From Rhizomucor pusillus (taxonomy: Eukaryota > Mucoromycota > Mucoromycetes > Mucorales > Lichtheimiaceae), in contig FWWN02000598.1 in NCBI GenBank assembly GCA_900175165.2, forward strand, positions 1 to 59,095: a stretch of DNA of 59,095 bases, written 5' to 3'. Positions 12,557-22,926 of the stretch are shown here, in pieces. Both the position numbers and the translations under genes were made by a program. Under the pieces are notes generated by a model. It made no database searches, was not told the origin of the DNA, and saw nothing but the letters and a program-made list of their open reading frames with translations. How positions within the stretch are numbered: position 1 is the stretch's first letter; each line of letters opens with the position of its first letter.

Positions 12557-13991
12557 ATTTTGTATCATTCTCCCAGTATATAGCTTCTTCGTTCCCTAAT
12601 AACCGGTGGTTTTAAATACATCGAAAAAGTCAACATTAGCAAGTCTTGTTACCTGTGATTATGCGCAACTGCAATGTATCAGCCTGTTTTTGACCAAGAT
12701 CAGAGAAATACTTTACAACCTTTTGTGCATCTTCGGGCGAATTTAGTCGGGCGTGACACTACAAAGTCTAAAGTGAGCTCGAGATTCTTTAATAGTTGCT
12801 GTGATTTTCCTCAAACCCACCGTTGTAGCACCTTTCTTGAAATTCGTATATGGAACTGCAACGCCAGATTCCTCTAGAGATAGCTGCCACGCGGATTAGC
12901 GTTGCTTATCGTGTATTTCGAGTTGAAATGGTTTGCATACTTTGAGAGAAGTTTTTGAAGTCTTGGGCGGAATATTCGAGACGACTACGATCACGCCTTT
13001 TTGATACGTTGTTGATCCTTGCTCTTCCTGCTTGTTTGAATCGGTGCGAGGTTTCTTCGATGCTGGTTCTACCACGTCGTTGTTTCCTTCATACTTCCTC
13101 CAGAGTTTCGTTAAAGCTTCCTTGCGTTCGCTCATCACTTTACGATACTGTTGCTCGTATTCTCTCCATTTATGCCTAAGTCGCCGTGCGTTAGCTTTCC
13201 ACCATTCGAGAAAATGCATGGAGCGCTGCACTGACTTACTTCGTCATGACGCGCAGCTTCAACTTTGAAGCTGCTGGAATCGCTGCAATTTCCTTATCAT
13301 CCATCTCATGCTCGTAGGTATCGAATCCTAATGCTTTTTGCACGCATGCCTGGTCGTCAAACTCAACAAAGGCGAATCCATAGAATCCATTCTGGCCTCT
13401 GGTATTCTTTGGTATCCGTACAAACGAGACATGGCCGACATGTTTGCTGAATAGCTCAGAGATCTTTTGCTCATTAACATATGGTTTTTCTAACCCCTCC
13501 TAAATACGCCGGATGCAAGAACAATTAAAGATATCCATCCAGGAATGCATACTTTACAGCGATGACTTACCACATAGATAGACCAGTCATCCAGTTCCAT
13601 ATTTTTTTTGTGGATATATGGCTTGATTCTGCGTACTGCTTTGCCGTCTTCTGATACCTTTATCCAAACATGTCACGCTAATGGATATACTACGCGAATA
13701 TTAAAACTTACCTTTAATCGAGGTGACGATTCTGCAGCTTTCTTGATATCATCTGCAGTTATCTTGAGCGGTTTGAACCGCTGCAACGTTTTTATAAAGT
13801 CAAATGGTACGACTAGTCGCGAGTGCGCACGCGTTAAACTAAACTCGCTACTAAACTCTCTTGCTCTTTTACTTACAGCCATTCTCGTCTTGCTCGATCT
13901 TTGGCCTCAGGATCTTGTCCCACATGAGGTTCGCATCGCTAAAGTACGTCTCAAGTGTATTGAGCACCTTGCGGTCGAAATCTTGATCCAT
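12543..13991 (-). CDS. La-related protein 7 family (LARP7/Pof8-like)
   Basis: Eight exons (13991-13877, 13812-13712, 13657-13571, 13499-13240, 13175-12941, 12883-12821, 12758-12653, 12595-12543) give 339 aa. An N-terminal La motif (DRKVLNTLETYFSDANL, about 5-75) is followed by RRM1 (about 98-180, with GFAFVEFDD) and a basic helical linker. A C-terminal xRRM follows (about 225-335), with the family signature GATTCHARLNSPEDAQ and a terminal YW in the position of the xRRM3 helix. In the family such proteins bind the 3' ends of telomerase RNA (Pof8, p65), 7SK or U6. Small size and architecture favour the telomerase/U6 type. The stop lies inside the convergent demethylase CDS. Only 76 bp separate its ATG from the divergent BET2 ATG. 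An upstream exon with another start is possible but not needed. Confidence 0.9.
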
Positions 13992-14067
13992 TTCCGGCTG
14001 GCTGGGAGTGAGGAGGAAGAGCACAAGCTCGTCGGTGACACTCCGTCTCTTTCTCTTTTTGTGCCTA
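13992..14067. promoter_or_regulatory. Very short bidirectional promoter (La-related / BET2)
   Basis: Only 76 bp lie between divergent start codons, so both genes must share control sequence or use leaders reaching into each other. No clear TATA box is seen. Confidence 0.55.
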
Positions 14068-15273
14068 ATGACGGAAACCACGGTATCGACAGAATTGCTT
14101 ATTCCACTTCACGTCAAGTATATCCAGTCTCTCGACGATCGCAAGGAGGACCTCGAGTACTGGCTGACAGAACATTTGCGATTGAACGGCATCTATTGGG
14201 GTCTCACAGCGCTGGACCTAATGCACCACGTTGACGCTCTGCCGCGCGATCAGGTTATCAGCTATGTCAAAAGCGTCCAGCACGAAAACGGCGGGTTTGG
14301 AGGACACGTCGGTCACGATCCACACATGATATATACCTTGTCAGCGATCCAAATTCTCATCACCTTGGATGCCCTGGACGCTATCAATGTTGACAAGGCG
14401 GTTGGATGTAAGGCGGCGGCGTATTGAACGTTGCATTAGATTGGAACGTTTTACGAATATTTTCTTTTTCTTTGCAAAGATATTGCATCCATGCAAAACG
14501 ACGATGGATCGTTTCGAGGCGATGAATGGGGAGAAGTGGACTCGAGATTTTCGTTCATGGCATTTGCAGCATTGTCGTTGTTAGATCGCATGGATGCCAT
14601 CGATGTTCCGAAAGCAGTAAAATGGGTGGTCGACTGCATGAATTACGATGGAGGTTTCGGGAGCCAGCCTGGGAGCGAGTCGCATGCGGGCCAGGTGTAC
14701 TGCTGCGTCGGCGCGCTCGCTATCGCTGACGCTTTACATCTTATTGACGCTGATCTATTGGGATGGTGGCTATGCGAACGACAATTGAAAAATGGCGGTC
14801 TCAATGGACGACCAGAAAAACTGGAAGATGCAAGTATCAAAACAAATGTTTCGATTTTCGAGTTACTAAATGGATAGGCTTTCGATTTTTCCTTTTCAAT
14901 CTTGTAGGTCTGCTACTCGTGGTGGGTACTTTCCAGCCTGGCGACCATCAACCGTTTGCATTGGATTGATAAGGAAAAGCTTACTCAGTTCATTCTCTCA
15001 GCACAAGTATGTTTCTTCACGTAACATTCGAAGGGCATTGGAACAAGATGTCTAATACGTTTTTTCCCGTTTTCATCACAGGATCCAGAGCAAGGAGGCA
15101 TTGCAGACCGGCCGGGTGATATGGTCGATGTCTTCCATACCTTGTTCGGAGTAGCCGGTCTATCGTTGCTAGGCTATCCTGGCCTGAAGCCGGTCAACTC
15201 GATCTACTGCATGCCGGAATATGTGATTGAACGATTAAAAAGCAAACAACAAAGTCAAAAGAAGAAGCAATGA
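14068..15273 (+). CDS. BET2: Rab geranylgeranyltransferase beta subunit
   Basis: Four exons (14068-14407, 14480-14829, 14908-15006, 15082-15273) encode 326 aa, the same size as yeast Bet2 (325). The alpha-toroid prenyltransferase repeats are clear ([61 protein letters not shown]). They include the zinc-binding Asp and Cys of EDVCYSWW and the His of DVFHT. It acts in the cytosol with the alpha subunit and Rab escort protein, adding geranylgeranyl groups to Rab C-termini such as the RAB5 encoded 5 kb downstream. Intron 2 is GC-AG (GAT|GCAAGT); the GT alternative breaks the conserved EDVCYSWW join. It is divergent from the La-related gene. Confidence 0.96.
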
Positions 15274-15342
15274 GGAAGGATATAACGAGTTTATGTGAAA
15301 TATGCAAGAAAGATGATGAAGGGAAGGATAACAGAAGGTGAA

Positions 15343-16494
15343 TTACAAGTAGAATCGTTTGCGATGAATTTCCATCTCTGGTTTGAACAACCATTCATAT
15401 TCCCCATTGCGATTATATACGCCTTTTTGCAAACCCCGTAACTTTAGAGTAAATCTGGGACCCAACTCTTGCAATCCGACTTTCTCTGTGTCTCTGAAGA
15501 CGTAACCTGAAAGAAAGAATGCTTAGCAGCGCAAAGAGCAAAGTTCTGACCTAGCGTGGACTTACGATGTCTTCGTACAAAAATGTAGTCGCGCTGATTG
15601 TGGAAAGTGACGACCTGTCGTCCTTGAAACTCTGGTACTTGGGGCATCAATGCTTGAAACATGCGTCCAATGGTGTGACCAAGTCGTGTGTTAAAGTTAT
15701 TGAGTATTAATTCAGGATTGTGAGCCGTTACTAGTCCGGCATTCTAATCACACTCCCATTTAAGCATATATATCTCTCGATAATTGCCATCAAAAAAAAC
15801 TTACAGGTAACTTTTTGGATGGCACAAAGCTGGATAATTTGAAGTACGCTGAAGGTCCTTCGGGTAAATGAATCAATGTAATGGCATCTATGCAACGAAA
15901 CAATTCATCAATAAACATTCACGATGCTTAGTCTACAATAAACTTACTAGGTTTCTTTCGATCCTCGTTAACGATTATCAAGTCTGTAAATTCGTGCTTT
16001 ATAGCCTGGGATATCACTTGCTTCAACTCGTGATGTGTTGCTCGTTTCACAAACTGTGCATTTGGAAAGATGGAGACAAACTCTGCGCAGAATTCATACG
16101 CTGCAGCTGAACATTTTTTGCTGGTTGTTACAACAATCTTTGGTGTTTTGCCGCTAAAATAACTCGATAACTCATCCAATGCTTCGTCTGCCGCCACCTC
16201 CTCGTCGTTCTCGAGCATAGTGTCGTCCTTTTCTCGAGTGTTATCCAGCGTGTTTGGTACATTTTCTTTCAGACGTTTCTGTCAGACAGATAAAGTGTGA
16301 GAGGATGAATGACTTTACATTTTCGAGACTTCAGGGCTTACCTCTTTAAGTTCTGGATTCTTTTGTTCCTCCTTGGCTCGTTGTTTGCGTTTTTCTGATT
16401 TCTTCTTTGCTTTCTCTAACTTTTGCTTTTGGAATATTTTGCTGCGAATGTCCTTGTTTTTGATTTCGGACGGGAGAACTGGAATGTCGGGCAT
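15343..16494 (-). CDS. RPF1: Ribosome production factor 1 (Brix domain)
   Basis: Five exons (16494-16342, 16278-15948, 15887-15805, 15743-15566, 15506-15343) give 302 aa, close to yeast Rpf1 (295). A basic N-terminus contains [19 protein letters not shown], typical of Rpf1. It is followed by the Brix domain (about 85-285) and the family C-terminus ([32 protein letters not shown]). In the nucleolus it works in early pre-60S maturation around the 25S and ITS2 region. The start is placed at [10 protein letters not shown]; an in-frame ATG 69 nt upstream would add 23 residues not typical of the family. It is divergent from REI1, another 60S factor. Confidence 0.95.
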
Positions 16495-16642
16495 GATCTG
16501 GGACAAACTCAAAGCAAAAAGATGCAAAAATGCTGCTGAACTGCGGCTCTCGTAACACCTCATTTAAGCCACCACAATGCAACCTAAAAGTTTCCTCGGC
16601 TTAAAAAAAAAGGGCGCTTTCGCTTACACAAAAGTACTCGCC
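16495..16642. promoter_or_regulatory. Shared promoter of RPF1 and REI1
   Basis: A 148-bp interval between the start codons of two divergent 60S biogenesis genes. It holds an A-run near 16602-16610. No perfect PAC or RRPE element of the yeast type was found by eye. Confidence 0.5.
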
Positions 16643-18113
16643 ATGGAGTCTAAATTGTTTACCTGTCTAGCCTGCCAAATTGCATTCGAATCGGCCGAGG
16701 GTCAACGGTTACATTACCGATCGGAGTGGCATCGCTACAATTTGAAACGCAAAGTAGCAGATCTACCACCGGTAACGAGCGAGCAGTTCCAACAAAAAGC
16801 ACAAGGTACTGTCCAATATATATCAAACTTAGGACAGTATATATTGACATGGGCAATAGTACAAAAGCGAGCGGAAGCAACTCAAACAGAACAAGAACAG
16901 CAACCATACAAGGGACAGTGCGCAGTATGCCGGTACGTTAACAGTAATAGATAACAAGAGGTTGGAGATAAGACTAACAATTCATGTTTGAAAAGAAAAA
17001 CATTCGGTACCAAAAATGCATACGATAACCACATACGCTCAAAGAAACACAAAGACGCAGTAGCAAAAGATGCTGCTCGGCCGAAACCATCTAAAGCACC
17101 CAAGGAGAAAGAGAACGTTGCACCTCGGTCAGAATGTCCTGTATCACCAAAACCGCAGCAGCAACCGAAGAAAGCTGTCGACATGACCATCACAGACGAA
17201 ACACCCGAGAGCGAGATCCTGGCAAAAATTGACGAAAAGATTAGTGCTTCGAAGCGCCTTGAAGAGACAGATTGCTTGTTCTGCTCGCACCGTGCAGAAA
17301 CATTTGAAGAGAACATGAACCACATGACAATCGCACACAGCTTTTTTATACCCGACATTGAGTATCTAGTCGATATCAAGGGCCTCATCAAGTATCTTGG
17401 AGAAAAGATCAGTATCGGTAACGTCTGTCTTTACTGTAACGGCAGAGGACGCGAATTGCGATCATTGGAAGCAGTCAGAGCACACATGGTAAGCGCTTTC
17501 GTAACTTTTCCTCAATTTGCAGTCTTTATTTGTTCTAATCATGGAGAACAGATTGATAAAGGTCACTGTAAAATTGCTTACGAGGCCGACGAGGATGCTC
17601 TAGAACTTGTAGACTATTATGATTTCTCTTCATCTTACGCACAGCTCGAGGAAGAAGGCATAGATGTGGACGATGAAGACTTATCTTCACTCACTCAGCG
17701 CATTCGGTTGGCAGATGATAACATGTCACTTATCTTGCCCAACGGCAACGTTGTTGGTCACCGAAGTCTCAAGAGATACTACGACCAATCATTCAAACCT
17801 GAAGAGGTACGTAAACACTACTTGGCTGGCTGGCCGACCAACCGTACTAAGAGTATGCTTCCCTCTCTCCTTGTAGACCCGTGAATCCGTCCTTATCAAC
17901 AAGCTTATCGGACAATACTCTGAAATGGAACAGTTCCAGTCGATGCGTTCCAATCGTTCTGGCAACCGTATGCTTATCACCGACGGCCGAGGAAGCAAAC
18001 CTACCAGATCAACAGAAGCTTTCAAAGACGTACGAATCCACCAGGATTACCAAACTCGTGTTGGTCTCCAGTCGAACAAATTGCAAAAATATTTCCGCGT
18101 CCAGATCATCTAA
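16643..18113 (+). CDS. REI1: Cytoplasmic 60S subunit biogenesis factor REI1
   Basis: Five exons (16643-16805, 16860-16932, 16996-17488, 17552-17806, 17877-18113) encode 406 aa (yeast Rei1 393). Four zinc-finger-like units are seen: CLACQIAF...H (near 10), CAVCRKTFGTKNAYDNH (near 72), CLFCSHRAETFEENMNH (near 160) and CLYCNGRGRE (near 205). The family block follows (LPNGNVVGHRSLKRYYDQ near 300). It promotes release of Arx1/Alb1 from cytoplasmic pre-60S and probes the exit tunnel with its C-terminus. The start is the ATG directly before the first finger; an ATG 66 nt upstream in frame is less likely. Intron 1 contains an 8-bp inverted repeat. Confidence 0.95.
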
Positions 18114-18381
18114 AAACTGTCCTGCTTCTACTATCATTTGCTTTTCTACTTCCAATACATGCTGTTTCAACGTTGCATATGTATAATTACTCAAACCAAG
18201 TTTGATTACAGACAATGCTGGGATGTATTTATATGCTCCTTTTTTTGAAAAGATTCCTCGCTGTAAGGGGGCGAAATATATTATTGACCGAAAGGAGTTG
18301 AGCGTCAGGGCAACAAGAAAGAGTGCCTGCAAGCAAGGATATTCTTATACTTCACCTCTTCCCTTCTTTTAATTTTGGAAT

Positions 18382-19810
18382 ATGCCAAGGAATGCTGTAG
18401 CGGTGCTGCAAGTGTTACTTGTACTGCTGTGTTTTACTTTCCATGCATTGTCGATCGAGCTCGGCCCGTTGTCACTGACGCTGCACCCGAACAAGAACTA
18501 CAGGCCCAACCCTGTCGCTGCTCTGCAACGTGCTAGATACAAATACGGCGGCGGCAACAGCGTCAGATCGACGACGACGACGGCCACAGAGCAAGGGCAA
18601 GTTGTATCGGTTTCGAGCGGTGGCAGCACAGCAGCGGTTGCTCTCAAGACAATCCTGTACGATGTTGAATATTACGCAACAGTGCAGGTGGGAACGCCAG
18701 GTCAATCACTCCGGCTTAACTTTGATACTGGATCTGCAGATTTATGGTTCGGTAAATCCACAGCTTGATAGAATTGTATTAATCCTACTTCTACAGACTG
18801 ATGCTTTAATTTAATAGTATCGAGTATGTGCACTTCTTGTGGCAAACAGCAAAAGAAATTTAATCATCGCAAATCGAGCACCTTTAAAGACGAGGGCACG
18901 CCGTGGTCTATTACATACGGCGATGGATCCAAGTCAGGCGGCGTTGTCGGATACGATACCGTGAGGCTGGGCAATCTCAAGGTCGTACATCAGGCTATAC
19001 AGCTAGCCAAACAAGAATCCGAGTCGCTGAGAGACGAGGAAATCGAGGGAGTGCTGGGTCTAGGTTTCCCGAAGCTTGCCACCGTCAAAAGTCAAAAGAC
19101 ACTGTTGCAAAATCTTGACAACCAAAGATTGCTCAGGAAACCTATGTTTGGAGTCTATTTGAGAAGATACAAATTGGGCGGTGGTGGAGGTAAGATTCAA
19201 GCTGTTAGCTGCTATGCGTGTATCTAATATGAAAACTGAACACATTTAAAAATGCCATTCAAAAGAGTTCATCTTCGGTGGATACAACCCTGATCGTTTC
19301 GAGGGCAAATTGACAGACGTGCCTGTAGACACTTCAAGGGGTAAATTGGCACTGCAATGCAATACTCTGCTTTGCTCTGCTCTGTTCTGACCATATACAA
19401 TGTTTGTAGGTTATTGGTCCGTAAATGCAGAGCAAATTTCCGCTGGAGCTGTGCCTGCTGCAGAGAATATTGAAGCCATTCTAGATACCGGCACCTCCCT
19501 AATCGTGTTTCCGAAAGATGTGGCACAGAAGGTTGCACGGCTCTACAATGCAACGGATAACGGCGATGGATCCTTCAATATCCCTTGCAGCAAGTCATCG
19601 GTAAAGCCTATGAACTTTCAACTCGGCGGCGTGCAGTTCCACATACCACCCGAATCATTAATATACTATAATGATGGATTTGCGTGCACTGCCGGTTTTG
19701 GATATGCAGATTTGTCGTTTGTCGTCTTGGGAGATATGTTTATCAAGCACAACTACGTGGTATTTGACTATGCAACTCCTCAAGTTAGAATAGCACCTGT
19801 AAAAGACTAG
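18382..19810 (+). CDS. Secreted pepsin-like aspartic protease (rhizopuspepsin family)
   Basis: Four exons (18382-18751, 18818-19189, 19266-19340, 19410-19810) encode 405 aa, the usual length for an A1-family zymogen. There is a signal peptide (1-25), a propeptide (to about 95) with a Ser/Thr-rich insert, and a two-lobed catalytic domain. Catalytic aspartates are D115 in FDTGSADLWF and D298 in ILDTGTSLIVF. The flap Tyr of TYGDGS is present, as is a CxxC pair (CTSC) just after the first catalytic loop. The C-terminus carries the family FVVLGDMFIKHNYVVFD block. It probably degrades extracellular or vacuolar protein at acid pH. The first motif reads DTGSA rather than the common DTGSS, which is tolerated in the family. 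Secretion versus vacuole cannot be decided from sequence. Confidence 0.94.
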
Positions 19811-19976
19811 TAATATGTTTTTTTTTCTCTTTAAGTATTGTCACTAGAAAGACCGGGGAAAGCAGAAAAATCATCGTCGCCTTGACATGAATTGAACGGT
19901 GTAAGAAAAAAAAAGCTAGCAACTGGAAGGAGGTATCATGGTTAGGGGTAAACAAAGTATACAGTATACGGCCGCT

Positions 19977-20875
19977 TTAGCATGCGCAGTTTCCTCCATT
20001 CTGTTGCGGCAGATTTGGGCTGTTCAGGTCTACGTTGCCGTGGCGACCACGAACGCCGCCTCGATCGTTCACAGGTGCAGAGGACACTTGGGTCTCGGTG
20101 GGGATGGATTTAGCTATCGCGGTCCTTTAAGCTTAACATGGCAGTTCTATCACCAGCCGCAATCAATATAAAACAAACAAACCTACCTATCTCTGTAAAG
20201 ATGGCATCGACGTTGTCGCTTGTTTTGGCGCTCGTTTCCATAAACAGTAAACCGGCATCATTCGCGTACGATTTGGCATCTTCCTCGGGCACTTGGCGTT
20301 CATGCTCAGTATCTTCTTCTGAATTGACGAGATCGAGCTTGTTTCCTACTAGAGCGATCACAATGTTGGGACTAGCTTGTCGTTGAAGCTCTTTTGCCCA
20401 AGATTTTGCCTTGTCAAGAGTTGACTAACATGACAAAGTTATTCCTCGGGCATTACTCATCAGGAGTATATGTACAATATCTAAATAACTTACGGCCTTT
20501 GTGATATCATATACGATCATTGCTGCTTGTGCATTTCGATAATACATGGGCGCCAGAGAATGAAATCTTTCCTGTCCTGCAGTGTCCCATATCTCAAACT
20601 TTACGGAACGGTCGTCCAAGTGGCAGTCTTGCACCAGGAACGCAGCTTCCATTGTTGTCAATACGCTGGTTCATACGCTGATCCAAATTCGCCAGCTATT
20701 ACCTCCAATCGTCGGTTCTCTGTTTTCAAAGTAGCAGCGATTGACAAAACGCTGCACCAAACTGGACTTGCCGACACCGGATTCACCTGCAACGCGTGCT
20801 GGGTCAGATTTGCTTTGCATTGTGGAACTGGTAAAGTCGAGTGTACTTGCCCAGCAATACTAGTTTGACGTTCAT
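19977..20875 (-). CDS. YPT51: Rab5-type small GTPase (early endosome)
   Basis: Five exons (20875-20851, 20786-20703, 20645-20494, 20424-20187, 20113-19977) encode 211 aa. The N-terminus begins almost directly at the G1 strand ([17 protein letters not shown]). Switch I/effector EPTIGAAFLVQ is the Rab5 subclass form; [15 protein letters not shown] and ETSAK complete the nucleotide site. It ends NCAC, a double-cysteine prenylation site served by Rab GGTase, whose beta subunit is encoded 5 kb away. Role: homotypic endosome fusion and vacuolar sorting. Exon 1 is only 25 nt. Intron 1 (20787-20850) is GC-AG (CTGG|GCAAGT); the splice is required to rebuild the P-loop. Confidence 0.95.
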
Positions 20876-22926
20876 GGCGGCTCCGAGGAAACGACGAAAA
20901 AAGAGCGCAAGGGGGAAAAGAGGATTGACGTTCTACACACGTGACACCAAAGATGATAGCGCCAGAAGGAGCCTTGTTCCAGTCAGGAAATTACCAAGCG
21001 CAGCTCATTTGATAAATATCATCCAGCAACTACGAGACTATACACCTTTCTCGAACGTTGTGATAGAAGCAATGGCCTTCTGTGCAAAAGATGAGCTTGC
21101 AATGAGAACTATGAATCCATAATTACCGTGTTGCAGACGTTCGTTCACTGCAGATGCTTGCTTCACTGGAAAGAAGCGCGTCAAGAAAGAACAGGCTACA
21201 TTCAAAAGGTCCAAAGACTAAAGACTAGAAAGCACACCCCACGCCATCCCAAAAAGGACCATATCCTTTTCATATTCATTTTCACTTAGAATTCTTCAGT
21301 TAAGGTGCGAAGACCCACACGGCAGGGCACACCGATACACTTGTGGGGAAAGACACCATCTCCAACTACATCCCCTCGTCGACAGCCCTAACGGTCAAGA
21401 AACCCTAGGGCCCAGACCTCCTCTCCAATGTGCCGTCGCTGGCCAATACACCTTCGCAGAGAGAGCGCATGGTCAACTCGGGCAATTACAATGTAGATGG
21501 GCCCACCCGCCATTCCGTTGAAAGCCAAGCCGTCTCTTGATGCTCAGTTTGGTACCTGGAAGCTGGCCAGGATTTTAATCTCGCACCATAACTTTAGCTT
21601 GAACCTTGGAAAACGGAAGAGGAGGCAAGAGGGATTCCAGTCAAAACCACAAAAAAACGTCGACTTCATATTTTTTTTTCTAGAGCACGCGATGCGAACG
21701 GGTTTTTGCATGACGACCCCAAAAGGCAATCGAGACTGGCGACGTTGGCTTCTCGATTTTACACCTTTTTGCTTTCACTCGGCGTATACTCAACGGCATG
21801 GAACGTGGCTAATTTCTACGGAGAGTTCGCAGCATGAAGAATTTGGATACTGTGTAAAATATATAAAGTATATAGGTAAGGTTTTTATCTGTGTGAAAGA
21901 AAACACAACTTGCGGCTGCTCTGAGCATGTCAGAACGGTGTTTGAATTGAGTCGGCGGGTGTCCGTGCACTTGTGCACAGAAATCAACGCATAATCATCG
22001 TAGAGAGACAGCGAGTTTGTATGAATTGCTGAAAGCATGGAGGAACCGAATATCCCAACGGAGATATAAACTTACACATAGCGTGTGAAGAACTCAACGA
22101 GATGCGACGGTCTCTCCGTGCCAGTTCGCAAATCAACTCAATATCTATTCTTACCCATATTCGCAAGCATTAACAACGATTCACCAGCTACAGAAAAAGA
22201 CCGCATCAACAAAGGAAGCTTGTGAGTTCCGGTTTTGTCCAGATGATCTTTGTGAAGTGCTCTCACTACCATGAAAAACAGGATAAAGCCACGATCACAA
22301 TGATGTTTACCGAAAATACCTGTACTTAGCAAATATAAGGAGCTAAATTTCTCTAATGTGTCACCTAATTCATCGATTCTTCTGGTAATTACAGTAAATA
22401 GACACTTTGCCATGAATATTACTGCCTATATGGTGTTACTGCCATAGGTATCGTTACCATGGATACAGTTGCTGTGGTTACCAAGGACGCCGTTACTATA
22501 GTTACTGCTGTCATGGATGTCCTGTCTGAAGTTCCTGACCATACAGTAAAAAGCTTATGAATGCGGTCATCTACAGAAGGGATTTCTAAAGCCAGCAACT
22601 CCTTGTAGTTCTTCTACAGAATAAAATCCCGTTGCCTTTCTTTCTGATAAATATCACGTTTCACGCATGTAAGGATCAAAGGGGATACTCAGAAAATGGC
22701 ATCGGTCATAAAACACGCTCCATGCGTTCCCAGCAGGCAGGCAAGCAGCAATGTATCCTCCAATGATAATGTATCCAGCCTTGAGTAAACGGTGATTACT
22801 GTGATGGTAAATTTGCCTTTTTTGGAACGCCAGTCGCTGCGAGAAAAAAAGAAAGTTCATGTGCATCATCGGGTGCCATCATTGCATTTCATCTCTTCTC
22901 CTTCCCCCTGCTACTTGTTTGACAGT
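20876..22926. other. Gene-poor interval, possible relics
   Basis: No gene can be supported. Contents: a basic 80-codon frame from 20878 opposite the RAB5 start; a GC-richer patch (21310-21500) unlike its surroundings, with several short open frames; an uncharacterised 92-codon minus frame at 22138-22413; a repetitive GTTAC-rich stretch at 22408-22560; and pyrimidine-rich sequence before the dipeptidase. It may contain decayed elements or non-coding transcripts. Confidence 0.5.

Noticed and set aside
20878..21122. Plus-strand basic ORF beginning at the RAB5 start codon region
   Set aside because: It overlaps the RAB5 start on the opposite strand, has no family resemblance and no intron or leader signals. 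The Lys/Arg-rich start mirrors the pyrimidine-rich RAB5 leader.
21497..21994. 165-codon plus-strand frame
   Set aside because: Composition and amino-acid order look random, with no motif, and nearby frames are equally open for stretches. It is treated as chance or a relic.
22138..22413. 92-codon minus-strand frame
   Set aside because: It has a mildly protein-like composition and a possible donor near its end, but no recognisable family and no clear partner exons.
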